Assembly: GCA_934541115.1 (NCBI GenBank) | Contig: CAKTDF010000001.1 | Coordinates: 181,612 to 245,611, forward strand | Direction of reading: 5' to 3' | Source of the DNA: an uncultured Eubacteriales bacterium | GTDB taxonomy: Bacteria > Bacillota > Clostridia > Oscillospirales > Acutalibacteraceae | DNA: 64,000 nt | In this document: one piece after another, positions 24,095 to 32,553 of the stretch | How positions within the stretch are numbered: the first letter of the stretch is position 1 | How the letters are laid out: every line of letters begins with the position of its first letter | Made by a program: the position numbers and the translations under genes | Notes under the pieces: model-generated | Database searches by the model: none | Seen by the model: only the letters and a program-made list of their open reading frames with translations | What the model was told of the DNA's origin: nothing

Positions 24095-25762
24095 ATGACA
24101 GATGATTTTAATAACAACAGCAGCTTTGATCCCTTTGATGAAGGAGAAAAAAGCGACGTTTTCTCAGGCGAAAAACCGGCAGAGAACACCGAAAACGAAA
24201 ACAGAGATGTTTTTTCATCTTCTGAACCGAAAGAAGAGAGCACTGCACCGGAATCTGTTGTAACTGAGCAGCCCGCCGAAAATCCGATGCCGTTTGCGTC
24301 TCAGAACAACAGCTACACTGTACCGCCTCAGCAGAATAGTTATACCCAGTACACACCGTATGGACAGAACCCCCGTAACACTACCGGAGGCTACGGCACT
24401 CAAAATACACAGCAGTATGGCTACAATCAGCAGTACCGTCAGCCGTCGGCTCAACAGCCGCAGCAGTTCACTCCATACGGAGCAACACCGCCGCAAAAGC
24501 CTAAGAAGAAAGGCGGAAAAATTGCCGCTGTTCTTGTTATTGTGCTCGTTGCAGTTGTTGCCGTTTCTGCGGTGATCGGTTCAATGCTTCTCGGAAAAGA
24601 CAGCAATCAGAACACGACCGCATCCGGCACTTCCTCTGCAGGAACGCTTCAGCAGTCGGGTGAATCCGATAATAATTCTTCCGTTGAGTACTCAACAAGC
24701 AGTTCAACCGTCCAGCAGCTTTCTGCTGTTGACGTTGCCGAAAAAGCGAGAAAGAGCGTTGTCGGCGTAATGGTTTACTCAAGCGGAAAGCTCAGCGGAG
24801 AAGGCTCCGGTGTGGCAATGGGACTCAGCAAGGATAAGAAATACACCTATATTCTTACCTGCGCTCACGTAATCAGCGACAGCGGCGTAACCTACAGAGT
24901 CCAGACTCTTGATGAAAAGACCTATGAGGCGACGCTTGTTGCTTATGATACCAGAACAGACATCGGTGTGCTTAAGGTTGAGGCGAGTGATATTCCTCTC
25001 GCAGAGCTCGGAGACTCCTCAAATCTCAAGGTTGGCGAAACAGTATATGCTATCGGTAACCCCGGCGGCTCGGAATACTTCGGCTCAATGACTGACGGAA
25101 TTATTTCCGCTATTGACCGTTCGGTTTCCTCGACCTATACAATGACCTGCATTCAGCACAATGCTGCAATCAACCCCGGCAACTCCGGCGGCGCACTCGT
25201 CAATTCTGCCGGTCAGGTAATCGGAATCAACTCATCAAAAATTGCCGCAACGGACTATGAGGGCATGGGATTTGCAGTACCCATCGCAACCGCAAAATCG
25301 GTTGCAGAGAGCCTCATTGAGTATGGCTACGTTCCCAACAGACCCAAGCTCGGCATCGAATATGCCTCTGTCAGCTCATATCAGCTTTACAGCATGGTTG
25401 TTGCCATTAAGGGACTTCCCGCAGGCTCACTTGTAATTGCCGGTATTTCAAACGACAGCTCGCTTGCCGGAACAAAGGCGCAGGTCGGTGACCTCATTGT
25501 TGCCGTCAACGGACAGAAGATGGACGACTCGAGCGTTTTGCTTGACCTCATCAACACCGGTGCTGTCGGCGATACAATTACTCTGACTCTTTGCAGAATA
25601 GAGAACAGAACTTACAAAACCACAGAGTTTGATGTTTCAATCACTCTTGTTGAAGACAAGGGCACTACCGAAACCACAACTGAGCCTGTAACCGAAGACG
25701 GATACTATCGCGGCGGTTCAAGCAGCTTTGAAGATTTCTTCAAGCAGTATTTCGGAAACTGA
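24095..25762 (+). CDS. htrA: Membrane-anchored HtrA/DegP-type serine protease
   Basis: A 555-residue protease. The first ~145 residues are a disordered, Gln/Asn/Pro/Tyr-rich cytoplasmic tail. One membrane anchor follows (about residues 150-172), then a Ser-rich linker. The trypsin-like domain has the triad His in ILTCAHVIS, Asp in DTRTDIGVLK, and Ser in NPGNSGGALV. A single PDZ domain includes VGDLIVAVNGQ. The C-terminus is Thr/Glu rich. AAAGGAGC precedes the ATG. It degrades or refolds damaged exported proteins. It follows a two-component pair, an arrangement like CssRS-HtrA of Bacillus. Confidence 0.93.
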   Translation: MTDDFNNNSSFDPFDEGEKSDVFSGEKPAENTENENRDVFSSSEPKEESTAPESVVTEQPAENPMPFASQNNSYTVPPQQNSYTQYTPYGQNPRNTTGGYGTQNTQQYGYNQQYRQPSAQQPQQFTPYGATPPQKPKKKGGKIAAVLVIVLVAVVAVSAVIGSMLLGKDSNQNTTASGTSSAGTLQQSGESDNNSSVEYSTSSSTVQQLSAVDVAEKARKSVVGVMVYSSGKLSGEGSGVAMGLSKDKKYTYILTCAHVISDSGVTYRVQTLDEKTYEATLVAYDTRTDIGVLKVEASDIPLAELGDSSNLKVGETVYAIGNPGGSEYFGSMTDGIISAIDRSVSSTYTMTCIQHNAAINPGNSGGALVNSAGQVIGINSSKIAATDYEGMGFAVPIATAKSVAESLIEYGYVPNRPKLGIEYASVSSYQLYSMVVAIKGLPAGSLVIAGISNDSSLAGTKAQVGDLIVAVNGQKMDDSSVLLDLINTGAVGDTITLTLCRIENRTYKTTEFDVSITLVEDKGTTETTTEPVTEDGYYRGGSSSFEDFFKQYFGN

Positions 25763-25817
25763 TAAAATTTAAAATGCCCGCGCTCAGTGCAGACCGAGGG
25801 CATAGCAAACAAAAAAT

Positions 25818-25870
25818 GCTATAATTCACATGCAGCATTCGCCGCTGTGTGTGAATTATAGCTTTTACTT
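25818..25870 (+). terminator. Terminator after htrA
   Basis: A 13-bp perfect stem (GCTATAATTCACA at 25818-25830 with TGTGAATTATAGC at 25850-25862) is followed by TTTTACTTT. The sequence 25871-25970 holds nothing recognisable. Confidence 0.85.
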
Positions 25871-25970
25871 TAATTGAAAATTCGGGCATAGCCGAAGAAG
25901 CTGATTACGCGGTTTATGCGGCAATGCCTAAAAATACTCTTGTGCAGTTTGAAAGCGTGCTAAAACTTTT

Positions 25971-26354
25971 TTACACACGGTCATTTTTGAAAAATCTTTT
26001 GAGCAATGGAGAAAGCAGCTGCTTCAGAGCTATGGCAATCAGCAGCGCCCCAAAAAGCTTTTTCAAAATAACCGGAGAAAGAAATTTCAGAATAAGATAT
26101 CCGGCTGCCGCGCCGAGCAGACCCGGAATAACAAGCGGAAGAACAAAATCTTTTTTTATGAGCTTTTTTCTGAGGTAAAATATGATTGCATATATTGCGC
26201 AGGGAATGAAAAAGACAAGGTTGATTCCCTGTGCCGCCTTTTGCTCAAAAGAGAGGAAAACCGTCATTAAAATTATGAGCACCGTTCCGCTGCCAAAGCC
26301 CATCGAACCGATAACTCCGGAAAGGAAAGCGCCAAGCGCCGTGAGCAGCTGCAT
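25971..26354 (-). CDS. TauE/SafE family permease, C-terminal half protein
   Basis: A 127-residue membrane protein with about four helices. LSGVIGSMGFGSGTVLIILM resembles the repeated glycine-rich motif of TauE/SafE anion exporters. The ATG at 26354 lies just after the stop of the first half-protein (GGATAAAATG), giving tight coupling. Full-length members are about 250 residues and arise from duplication of such a half, so these two chains probably assemble together. Substrate is unknown (sulfite or organosulfonates in characterised members). Confidence 0.75.
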   Translation of the reverse strand: MQLLTALGAFLSGVIGSMGFGSGTVLIILMTVFLSFEQKAAQGINLVFFIPCAIYAIIFYLRKKLIKKDFVLPLVIPGLLGAAAGYLILKFLSPVILKKLFGALLIAIALKQLLSPLLKRFFKNDRV

Positions 26355-26355
26355 T

Positions 26356-26703
26356 TTATCCCACCACCAGTCTGAATCCCGCCCAAAGCATAAACAGTGA
26401 AAACACACTCTGAAGCAATGAATTCTTCATTTTGGAAAGCAATATCGTGCCGAGCAGTGCACCCGGAAAGCCAAAAAGAATGAACGGCGTTGCGTCGGAT
26501 AATTTGAAATAGCCGCGTATAAGATAAATAGCTGCGCTGAGAACAGTGAGGGGGAGAATAACGCAGATTGCCGTTGCCTGCGCCTGCTTTTGCGAAAGCC
26601 CGCTTTTTTTGAGGAACGGAACGGCAATCATTCCTCCGCCTGCGCCGAAGAGTGCATTTATCAGCCCTATCAGAAAGCCAAACACATATTTTTTGATTTT
26701 CAA
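26356..26703 (-). CDS. TauE/SafE family permease, N-terminal half protein
   Basis: A 115-residue membrane protein with four helices. It carries the motif FLIGLINALFGAGGGMIAVPFL, the first-half signature of TauE/SafE, cited here only as a pattern. The TTG at 26703 is chosen because GGTGA lies five bases upstream; a GTG at 26748 would add 15 residues but lacks a spaced ribosome binding site. It is followed by the second half after one base. Confidence 0.7.
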   Translation of the reverse strand: MKIKKYVFGFLIGLINALFGAGGGMIAVPFLKKSGLSQKQAQATAICVILPLTVLSAAIYLIRGYFKLSDATPFILFGFPGALLGTILLSKMKNSLLQSVFSLFMLWAGFRLVVG

Positions 26704-26772
26704 AATTATCACCGATATAAGTATTGACCGCCGTAAAAAAAATAACACCTAAAGCTCTGAAAAAAGCTTTAA

Positions 26773-26895
26773 GCTGAGGAAAGCCGAATTTTCGCCGATG
26801 CTGTGTTGAAAAACCGCAATACTTTCGTATTGTCAGATAAAAAGAGCCGCAATGTGCCGAAAAGCAAATTTTTCAGGCGCATTGAGCTCGGCTCC
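26773..26895 (+). repeat. MITE-family copy with intact left end and degenerate right end
   Basis: It starts AGCTGAGGAAAGCCG after TA (26771-26772). It contains the CAATACTTTCGTATTG hairpin and module A (GAGCCGCAATGTGCCG with its partner GCGCATTGAGCTCGGCTC), then loses the CTCAGCT terminus at 26895. It lies upstream of the TauE/SafE pair. Confidence 0.7.
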
Positions 26896-26934
26896 AGTTG
26901 GTTTAAGCGTAAAAAAACACCCGCCGAGCCGGAA

Positions 26935-27148
26935 CCGCGTATATAACCTGCAAAAGAGCAGGAAGGTGATAGCCGAAAAGGTTCACGCTCCCTTCGTCCG
27001 GATAAGCTGAGGAGAACCGAACTCAATGCGGTTTTTAAGGTTAAATCTTCAAGTGCAGTGGGTTCAACTCTACTCAGCTTATCCGGGAGGTCTGCAATCC
27101 GCTTTCCGAGCGTCTCTCCGTTATAAGTGTGTTGGGTTATAACCGCGG
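26935..27148. other. GC-rich structured locus, possible non-coding RNA, split by a repeat element
   Basis: The outer arms CCGCGTATATAACC (26935-26948) and GGTTATAACCGCGG (27135-27148) are complementary at 12 of 14 positions. Inside, CCTGC/GCAGG-type and ACGCTC (26985) / GAGCGT (27108) arms also pair. A 75-bp repeat element sits in the middle in a CCGGA|TA|TCCGG palindrome. No convincing protein frame crosses it. I could not match it to 6S, SRP, RNase P, tmRNA or a known riboswitch. Confidence 0.35.
27005..27079 (+). repeat. Minimal 75-bp MITE-family copy inside the structured locus
   Basis: AGCTGAGGAGAACCGAACTC at the left and TACTCAGCT at the right, flanked by TA on both sides (27003-27004, 27080-27081). 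Removing the element and one TA leaves CCGGATATCCGG, a perfect palindrome. Confidence 0.8.
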
Positions 27149-27201
27149 AACGATCGAGAACGGCAGGCATCATATATATTCATTTGTGTTTTTATGAGGA
27201 T

Positions 27202-27510
27202 TTATTCTTCTTCATCTTCCTCATATTTTTCAATGAGGCGGTCTTCAATTATATTGCCGATACGTTCAAATTCCTCATCATCTTCAATCTGAACAAGGTA
27301 ATTTTCGCCGTCCTCTTCAAGAACCTTGAGAATGAGAACGTCTCCGTCACCCTCAAGAATTTCAACATCATCGTCATAAACCGGCAAAAGCGCAACATAG
27401 CGCGAGCCGTCGTCGGTTTCAATTCTGTCAAGCTCTTCAAATGTATGTTCTTTTCCGTCGTCGTCAACAACGGTAACGATATCCGGACCAAGGTCAAGTT
27501 CATCGCTCAT
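27202..27510 (-). CDS. DUF1292 (YrzB-like) acidic protein
   Basis: A 102-residue, highly acidic protein. DDGKEHTFEELDRIETDDGS and YVALLPVYDD are typical of DUF1292, found across Firmicutes, usually near the Holliday-junction resolvase gene yrrK; that gene is not next to it here. An AGGAGG site precedes the ATG. It is a single gene with its own consensus promoter. Function is unknown. Confidence 0.88.
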   Translation of the reverse strand: MSDELDLGPDIVTVVDDDGKEHTFEELDRIETDDGSRYVALLPVYDDDVEILEGDGDVLILKVLEEDGENYLVQIEDDEEFERIGNIIEDRLIEKYEEDEEE

Positions 27511-27551
27511 GGTGATTCCTCCTGTGTTTTTTGCAGATATTCAACAGTCTC

Positions 27552-27580
27552 ATTTTACCTTGTATTTCCGCTCTTGTCAA
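27552..27580 (-). promoter_or_regulatory. Promoter of the DUF1292 gene
   Basis: On the minus strand -35 TTGACA (27575-27580), a 17-base spacer, and -10 TAAAAT (27552-27557). Confidence 0.85.
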
Positions 27581-27672
27581 CAGAAAAAAGCAAAGTGCTG
27601 CGTCCGTTGCTTGTCATTTGTTCCCACAATGTGCAGCACAAGTAAAATTTATAAAAAAATGCGCAAAACAAG

Positions 27673-27701
27673 TAGTTTTTCGCATTGCGATGTGGTATAA
27701 T
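27673..27701 (+). promoter_or_regulatory. Extended -10 promoter before the kinase-like gene and V-ATPase operon
   Basis: TGGTATAAT (27693-27701) is an extended -10; the -35 (TAGTTT) is weak. The start codon is 66 bases downstream. This is the last clear promoter before the V-ATPase genes. Confidence 0.6.
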
Positions 27702-27767
27702 AAACAACGATTATAAGTATGATTTTATGCTTTTGATATAGATTTAAAATATTGGAGGAAGTGAAAA

Positions 27768-29129
27768 ATGCCGCAATCCTTTGACCCTGTTTTCGGCTCA
27801 TGGTTTACCGAAAAGCAAATCGGCTCAGGCACGGACGGAAAGGTCTATGAAATCAGACGTCGGCTTGCCGACGGCGGTGAAGAAAAGTCTGTTCTCAAAA
27901 TTATCAGACTCGGTGAAAACCGTAATGAAAAACGTTCTTTTAACACCATTGCAGAAAGAGTTTATACAGACGAAACCGAAGAGGGCTTTTATGAGTCCGT
28001 AATAAAAAATATTACCGATAATATTGAAGTTATTCAAAAGGTTGACAACGGAAAGCTCTTTATAAAGTACGAGGAATGGGAGCGCCGCCGTACCAGCGAC
28101 GGAAAAGGTTATATTGTTCTTATACGGCTTGAACGCGCCCGTTCGCTTTCAGATCTGCTTTCGGAGTTTTCTTTTACGCTTGATGAAACCATTCGTGTTG
28201 GCATTTCCGTTTGCCGTTCGCTTATGCGCTGCCGCGATTTCGGTTATATTTATCCCAACCTTAAGCCCGAAAATATCATGTTTGACGAACGCGGAGTCTG
28301 CAAGCTCGGTGACTTCGGTTCGTTCAGCTGTCTTGAGCCGTCAAGAACATCATTTGCGTTCAAGCGCACTCAATACTATATGGCGCCTGAATTTTCAAGA
28401 AGCGGAAATGTCAACGGAACCGTTGACACCTATTCGCTCGGTCTGGTTTTATATACGCTCGTCAATCGCGGCAGACTGCCGTTTACCGAGCCGTATCCGG
28501 AAAAGGTTACAATAAACTCGCTTGACGCGTCAAAAATCAAACGCGCTGCGGGAGAGACTCTCCCGAGACCGGCGATATATGACGAGGCGCTGTTCAAGAT
28601 TATTTCAAAAGCATGTGCCTATAAGCCGGAGGAGCGCTATCTTTCGCCGAAGCAGATGCTTGCCGATCTCAAAAATGCACTTGAAAAAAAGCCTTTTGAG
28701 GAGACGGTTTATGACGATGTGTATTCGGTTTCTTCAACAACCGAGGAGGAGCCGCCCGTTGATGAGCCTACCGAAGAAAATACTCCGCAGACCGAGCCCG
28801 AACCCAAAAGAGTGGTTTCTCTCAGAGAGGAGATTCAAATTCCCGATGTTTCTTTGAGCGATTATGCAGCTCAGAAAATCAAACCTCAGCGCAAAAAAGC
28901 GCGCACATATCAGCCGCTCCCGGACAGTTTAAAAAAGGAGCGCAAAACCGAATCGTTTTTTTCAAAGAAAATGATAATTCTTCTCTGTGTTGCCGCCGCA
29001 TTGCTTGTTTTGCTTGTTGTTTCGCTTGCAATTCGTGCGGGAGCAACGGATATTAATTCCGCGGTTATCGACGCGGACCAAAGACTTTTGCATGAAGGAG
29101 GAATAACTGCTTTATGGTGTCCGAGATGA
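27768..29129 (+). CDS. Ser/Thr protein kinase-like membrane protein, probable pseudokinase
   Basis: A 453-residue protein with a eukaryotic-type kinase fold. It retains the glycine loop IGSGTDGKVYEI (residues 18-29), the ATP-binding Lys44 in SVLKII, DFG at 182-184 and the APE-like MAPEFS. The HRD motif reads YPN at 162-164, so the catalytic Asp is Asn164. A Pro/Glu-rich linker, a basic patch and a C-terminal membrane segment (MIILLCVAAALLVLLVVSLA) follow. No PASTA domains are present. Its 3' end overlaps the first V-ATPase gene by 16 bases, so it may lead that operon. It is either a non-catalytic scaffold or an atypical kinase. Confidence 0.82.
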   Translation: MPQSFDPVFGSWFTEKQIGSGTDGKVYEIRRRLADGGEEKSVLKIIRLGENRNEKRSFNTIAERVYTDETEEGFYESVIKNITDNIEVIQKVDNGKLFIKYEEWERRRTSDGKGYIVLIRLERARSLSDLLSEFSFTLDETIRVGISVCRSLMRCRDFGYIYPNLKPENIMFDERGVCKLGDFGSFSCLEPSRTSFAFKRTQYYMAPEFSRSGNVNGTVDTYSLGLVLYTLVNRGRLPFTEPYPEKVTINSLDASKIKRAAGETLPRPAIYDEALFKIISKACAYKPEERYLSPKQMLADLKNALEKKPFEETVYDDVYSVSSTTEEEPPVDEPTEENTPQTEPEPKRVVSLREEIQIPDVSLSDYAAQKIKPQRKKARTYQPLPDSLKKERKTESFFSKKMIILLCVAAALLVLLVVSLAIRAGATDINSAVIDADQRLLHEGGITALWCPR

Positions 29130-29425
29130 TGAGTGAGATTCTCAAAGCAGAAAAAAGAGCTGCTGCCAATGAGGCTAAGGCTCAAAAAGAGGCGGAGAGA
29201 ATCATTGCAGAGGCAAAACATCAGGCAGATATTTTTTACAAAGCCGCAATTGAGCAGGCGGAAAGCGAAGCTGCCGTGCTTGTCTCGGAGGCTAAGCTTT
29301 CGGCGGACGGCGTTATAAAGCAGGCGGAAAGCCTTGCCGCTCTGCGTGAGAAAAAAGTTATAAACAACACTGAAAAAAAGTATGATTCTGCAATTGCTCT
29401 TGTACTTGAAAATATAAACAGATAA
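29114..29425 (+). CDS. V-type ATPase subunit G/H (peripheral stalk)
   Basis: A 103-residue, Ala/Glu/Lys-rich, fully helical protein (ILKAEKRAAANEAKAQKEAE) that fits the G/H (NtpF-like) stator subunit, which pairs with subunit E. The position as first gene of a V-ATPase operon supports this. The ATG at 29114 has GGAGG about 12 bases upstream; nearby in-frame starts are possible. Coiled-coil proteins are hard to assign from sequence alone, so context carries much of the call. Confidence 0.8.
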   Translation: MVSEMMSEILKAEKRAAANEAKAQKEAERIIAEAKHQADIFYKAAIEQAESEAAVLVSEAKLSADGVIKQAESLAALREKKVINNTEKKYDSAIALVLENINR

Positions 29426-29470
29426 GTAACGATGTTTTGAAATGGAGCATTTCAAAGGAGGTGTTTCTAT

Positions 29471-31459
29471 TTGGCAAAAATCAAGCTGCTGCATTTTGAA
29501 ATTGCCGCCGTGCTTGAAGACAGCAGACGGCTGATTGATTTTTTGCAGCAAAGCGGAATTACAGAAATTTCCGAGCTTTCCGGCACAGAGGGTCTGACAA
29601 AGTATAAGACGGACGCGCTATGCGAAGATTTTGAAAGAAAAAGCGAGCTTGCGTTGAACTGTTCAAAGACGCTTGAAAAATACTGCGAAATCAAAAAATC
29701 ATTTATTGAGTCATTCCTTGATGAAAAGCCCATTGACCTTGGCGAATATCGCAGCGTCAGCGACAGTGCAGACGAAATACTGCGCCTTTGCGAAAAGCTT
29801 TCGTCTCTTTCAGAGGGTATTACCTTTGAAAAGGCTGAAACGGTCAGACAGCAAACACTCATTGACTATTACCGACCGTGGGAAAGGCTCGATATCCCCA
29901 TGAGCTGTGTAAGAACACTCAGCTCAAGCGTTTTTATCGGATATTTTAAAGAGCAGCTTTCAAAGGACGATGTGTTGGCTCGGCTTGCGATTTCCGCTCC
30001 GGAGCTTGACGGTGTGGACGTTCAGATCATCAGCTCCTCGGCGGCAATGACCGCGATTGTTGCCCTTTGTCACCACAGTGACCGTGAGGAGCTTGAAAAA
30101 GCACTCAGAGAAAACGGATTTGTAAAGCCGGATAACCCGGCAAAGGCGCTGCCGTCTTCGGTTATAAAACAGGCGCAGGAAAAAATTGCTGTCTGCCGCG
30201 AAAAAATTGAAAGCTACGAGCTTGAAATTTCTTCTCATGCAGCCGATTATGAAAAAATTCGCCTGCTTTCCGATTATTACTCGGTTCAGGCTGAAAAATA
30301 TAAAACGGTTGCTATGGCGGCAACGAGCGAAAGAGCGGTTTTTATTGAAGGCTACGTTCCGGAAAGGGACAGCGAACAGCTCAAATTTGAAATTGAGCGG
30401 CGTTTTACGGCTCAGGTTGAGTTTTCTCAGCCGGACTATGAAAACGCGGACGTTCCGGTGCTCATTGAAAACAACAGGTTCGCCGCGGGAGTCGAGAATA
30501 TATCCAACATGTATTCTCCCCCCTCCAACAGTGACGTTGACCCCAACCCGGTGATGTCTTTCTTTTTCTACAGTCTTTTCGGTCTTATGCTTTCGGATGC
30601 GGGCTACGGACTTTTGATGGTCATTGTGGCTCTTGTTGCAAGGTTTAAATTCAAGGTCACGGGGAATAAAGCTAAGACCGTCAGCTTCATATTTTGGTGC
30701 GGTCTTTCAACCGTCTTTTGGGGCGCCATGTTCGGCGGTTGGTTCGGAGATCTGATTCCGACCGTCTGCACAACTTTTCTCGGATGGGAAAGGGGACCCG
30801 ACCTTGCAATTTGGTTCACGCCGATTGAAAACAGTATGAAGCTTCTTATGTTTTCGTTTGCGTTTGGGCTGGTTCATCTTTATGCCGGTCTTGCAATCCG
30901 TTTTTATATGCTTGTCAAACAAAAGCAGGTGCTTGCCGCGTTCTGCGATGTTATACCGGTTGCCTTGTTCGTTGCGGGCTTTGCCGGATTCGGCGCCGGA
31001 ATGCTCACGGAGACATCTGCAACAGTTCAGAAAGCGTCAAAAATACTTCTTCTTGTCGGCGCTGTGCTTATTGTTCTCACTGCAGGAAGAAGCGCAAAAA
31101 ATATTGCCGGAAAGCTCGGTGGCGGTCTTTACGGAATATATAACACCACCACGGGTTATCTCGGCGATATACTTTCATATTCAAGGCTGCTTGCCCTTGG
31201 GCTTGTAACCGGCGTTATAGCAAACGTTGTCAATATGCTTGCCGCCATGCCGAAAAATATAATTCTTTTTATTCCGATATTCATTATCGGCCACGCAGTC
31301 AATCTCGCGGTCAATCTTATCGGAACCTATGTTCACACAAGCCGACTTCAGTATGTTGAGTTCTTTTCAAAATTCTATGAGGGCGGCGGAAGAATTTTTA
31401 CACCGTTCAAAATTAACCTAAAACATTATAAAATCAAGGAGGAAACAATCAATGAATAA
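29471..31459 (+). CDS. ntpI: V-type ATPase subunit I (a-subunit)
   Basis: A 662-residue membrane subunit. The N-terminal ~330 residues are a soluble stator arm with coiled coils. The C-terminal part has about seven or eight membrane helices, including YSLFGLMLSDAGYGL and GDILSYSRLLALGL, where the Arg needed for ion translocation lies. The start is TTG at 29471 with a textbook AAAGGAGGTG upstream. It overlaps subunit K by eight bases. Confidence 0.95.
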   Translation: MAKIKLLHFEIAAVLEDSRRLIDFLQQSGITEISELSGTEGLTKYKTDALCEDFERKSELALNCSKTLEKYCEIKKSFIESFLDEKPIDLGEYRSVSDSADEILRLCEKLSSLSEGITFEKAETVRQQTLIDYYRPWERLDIPMSCVRTLSSSVFIGYFKEQLSKDDVLARLAISAPELDGVDVQIISSSAAMTAIVALCHHSDREELEKALRENGFVKPDNPAKALPSSVIKQAQEKIAVCREKIESYELEISSHAADYEKIRLLSDYYSVQAEKYKTVAMAATSERAVFIEGYVPERDSEQLKFEIERRFTAQVEFSQPDYENADVPVLIENNRFAAGVENISNMYSPPSNSDVDPNPVMSFFFYSLFGLMLSDAGYGLLMVIVALVARFKFKVTGNKAKTVSFIFWCGLSTVFWGAMFGGWFGDLIPTVCTTFLGWERGPDLAIWFTPIENSMKLLMFSFAFGLVHLYAGLAIRFYMLVKQKQVLAAFCDVIPVALFVAGFAGFGAGMLTETSATVQKASKILLLVGAVLIVLTAGRSAKNIAGKLGGGLYGIYNTTTGYLGDILSYSRLLALGLVTGVIANVVNMLAAMPKNIILFIPIFIIGHAVNLAVNLIGTYVHTSRLQYVEFFSKFYEGGGRIFTPFKINLKHYKIKEETINE

Positions 31460-31922
31460 TTTAGGTCTTGTACTTGCTCTTCTCGGCGCTGCCTGCGCCG
31501 TAGTTTTTGCCGGTCTCGGCTCCGCGAGGGGCGTAGGACTTGCAGGTCAGGCTTCGGCAGGTCTCCTTACAGAAGATCCTTCAATGTTCGGTAAGGTTCT
31601 TGTTCTTCAGCTGCTCCCCGGTACTCAGGGACTTTACGGCTTTCTTATTGCAATCATGGTTCTTGTCAACGTAAATATTATCGGCGGCTCACCAGAACAG
31701 CTCAGTTGGCAGCAGGGACTTTATTACCTCATTGCCTGCCTGCCGATTGCAATTGCCGGCTATTTTTCCGCCATTCATCAGGGCAAGGTTGCCGCAGCAG
31801 GAATCAATCTCCTTGCAAAGCAAAAAGATCAGCTCGGTAGAGCCGTTACAATGGCGTCGCTCGTTGAGTTTTATGCAATTTTGCCGTTCCTCATTTCTCT
31901 TCTTGCTGTTCTGAGCATTTAA
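31452..31922 (+). CDS. ntpK: V-type ATPase subunit K (rotor proteolipid), Na+-type
   Basis: A 156-residue four-helix rotor subunit. Residues matching the Na+ site of Enterococcus hirae NtpK are present: Leu55, Thr58 and Gln59 in LLPGTQGLYG, Gln110 in HQGKVAAAG, and Glu139 in LVEFYAIL. The presence of both Gln residues and Thr argues for Na+ rather than H+ transport. GGAGG precedes the ATG. Confidence 0.95.
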   Translation: MNNLGLVLALLGAACAVVFAGLGSARGVGLAGQASAGLLTEDPSMFGKVLVLQLLPGTQGLYGFLIAIMVLVNVNIIGGSPEQLSWQQGLYYLIACLPIAIAGYFSAIHQGKVAAAGINLLAKQKDQLGRAVTMASLVEFYAILPFLISLLAVLSI

Positions 31923-31953
31923 GCAGCTGCAAAAGAAGTGACTTAAGGGAGTG

Positions 31954-32553
31954 ATGAATTTGACGGGACTTGAAAAGATCATTGAAAAGATCGCTGCGGA
32001 AAGTCTTGAAAAATGCAATTCAATAATATCAGAAGCCGGAAAAAAGGGCGATGAGCTTCTTGCCGAAGCTCGGGCAAAAGCAAGCCGTGATTCTGACGCG
32101 GTAATTGCCGGCGGAAAAGCAGAGGCGGAAAAAATTGAACTGTCCGCAAAATCAAAAGCGGAGAGCATAACAAAAACAAGGTATCTGCAGGTCAAAAACG
32201 CCGTTGTGAATGACGTGATTGCCGCCGCATATGAAAGAATTGAAGCTATGGACGACGAGAGCTACTTTGATTTTCTTCTGCGGCTTTGTGAAAAGAATGC
32301 TGCGGACGGAGAGGGCGTTATGTATCTTTCAAAGCGGGACCTCGGACGGATTCCGCCGGACTTTGAGGAAAAAGTGAATTCCCTCATTTTTGAAAAGGGA
32401 GCGCTTATGATTTCCAAAACTCCGGGAGAGCTTGAAAACGGCTTTATTCTTGCCTACGGAGACATGGAGGTCAACTGCACTTTGCGCGCTGTTTTTGACG
32501 AAAAGCATGACAATTTGAAAGATATACTCGGCAAAGCGCTGTTCACCGAATGA
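31954..32553 (+). CDS. ntpE: V-type ATPase subunit E (peripheral stalk)
   Basis: A 199-residue stator subunit. The N-terminal ~90 residues form an Ala/Glu/Lys-rich helix (GDELLAEARAKASRDSDAV) that pairs with G/H. The globular C-terminal half contains LENGFILAYGDMEVNCTLRA, the conserved end of the family. The start could be ATG 31954 or the GTG directly before it. It overlaps subunit C by four bases. Confidence 0.9.
   Translation: MNLTGLEKIIEKIAAESLEKCNSIISEAGKKGDELLAEARAKASRDSDAVIAGGKAEAEKIELSAKSKAESITKTRYLQVKNAVVNDVIAAAYERIEAMDDESYFDFLLRLCEKNAADGEGVMYLSKRDLGRIPPDFEEKVNSLIFEKGALMISKTPGELENGFILAYGDMEVNCTLRAVFDEKHDNLKDILGKALFTE

Noticed and set aside
26935..27148. 6S RNA, SRP RNA or T-box identity for the structured locus
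   Set aside because: Fragments such as GGAACCGCG and GCAATCCGCT recall T-box and SRP sequences, but the order and partners are wrong and no GGAAGGAAGCAGC-type SRP loop exists.
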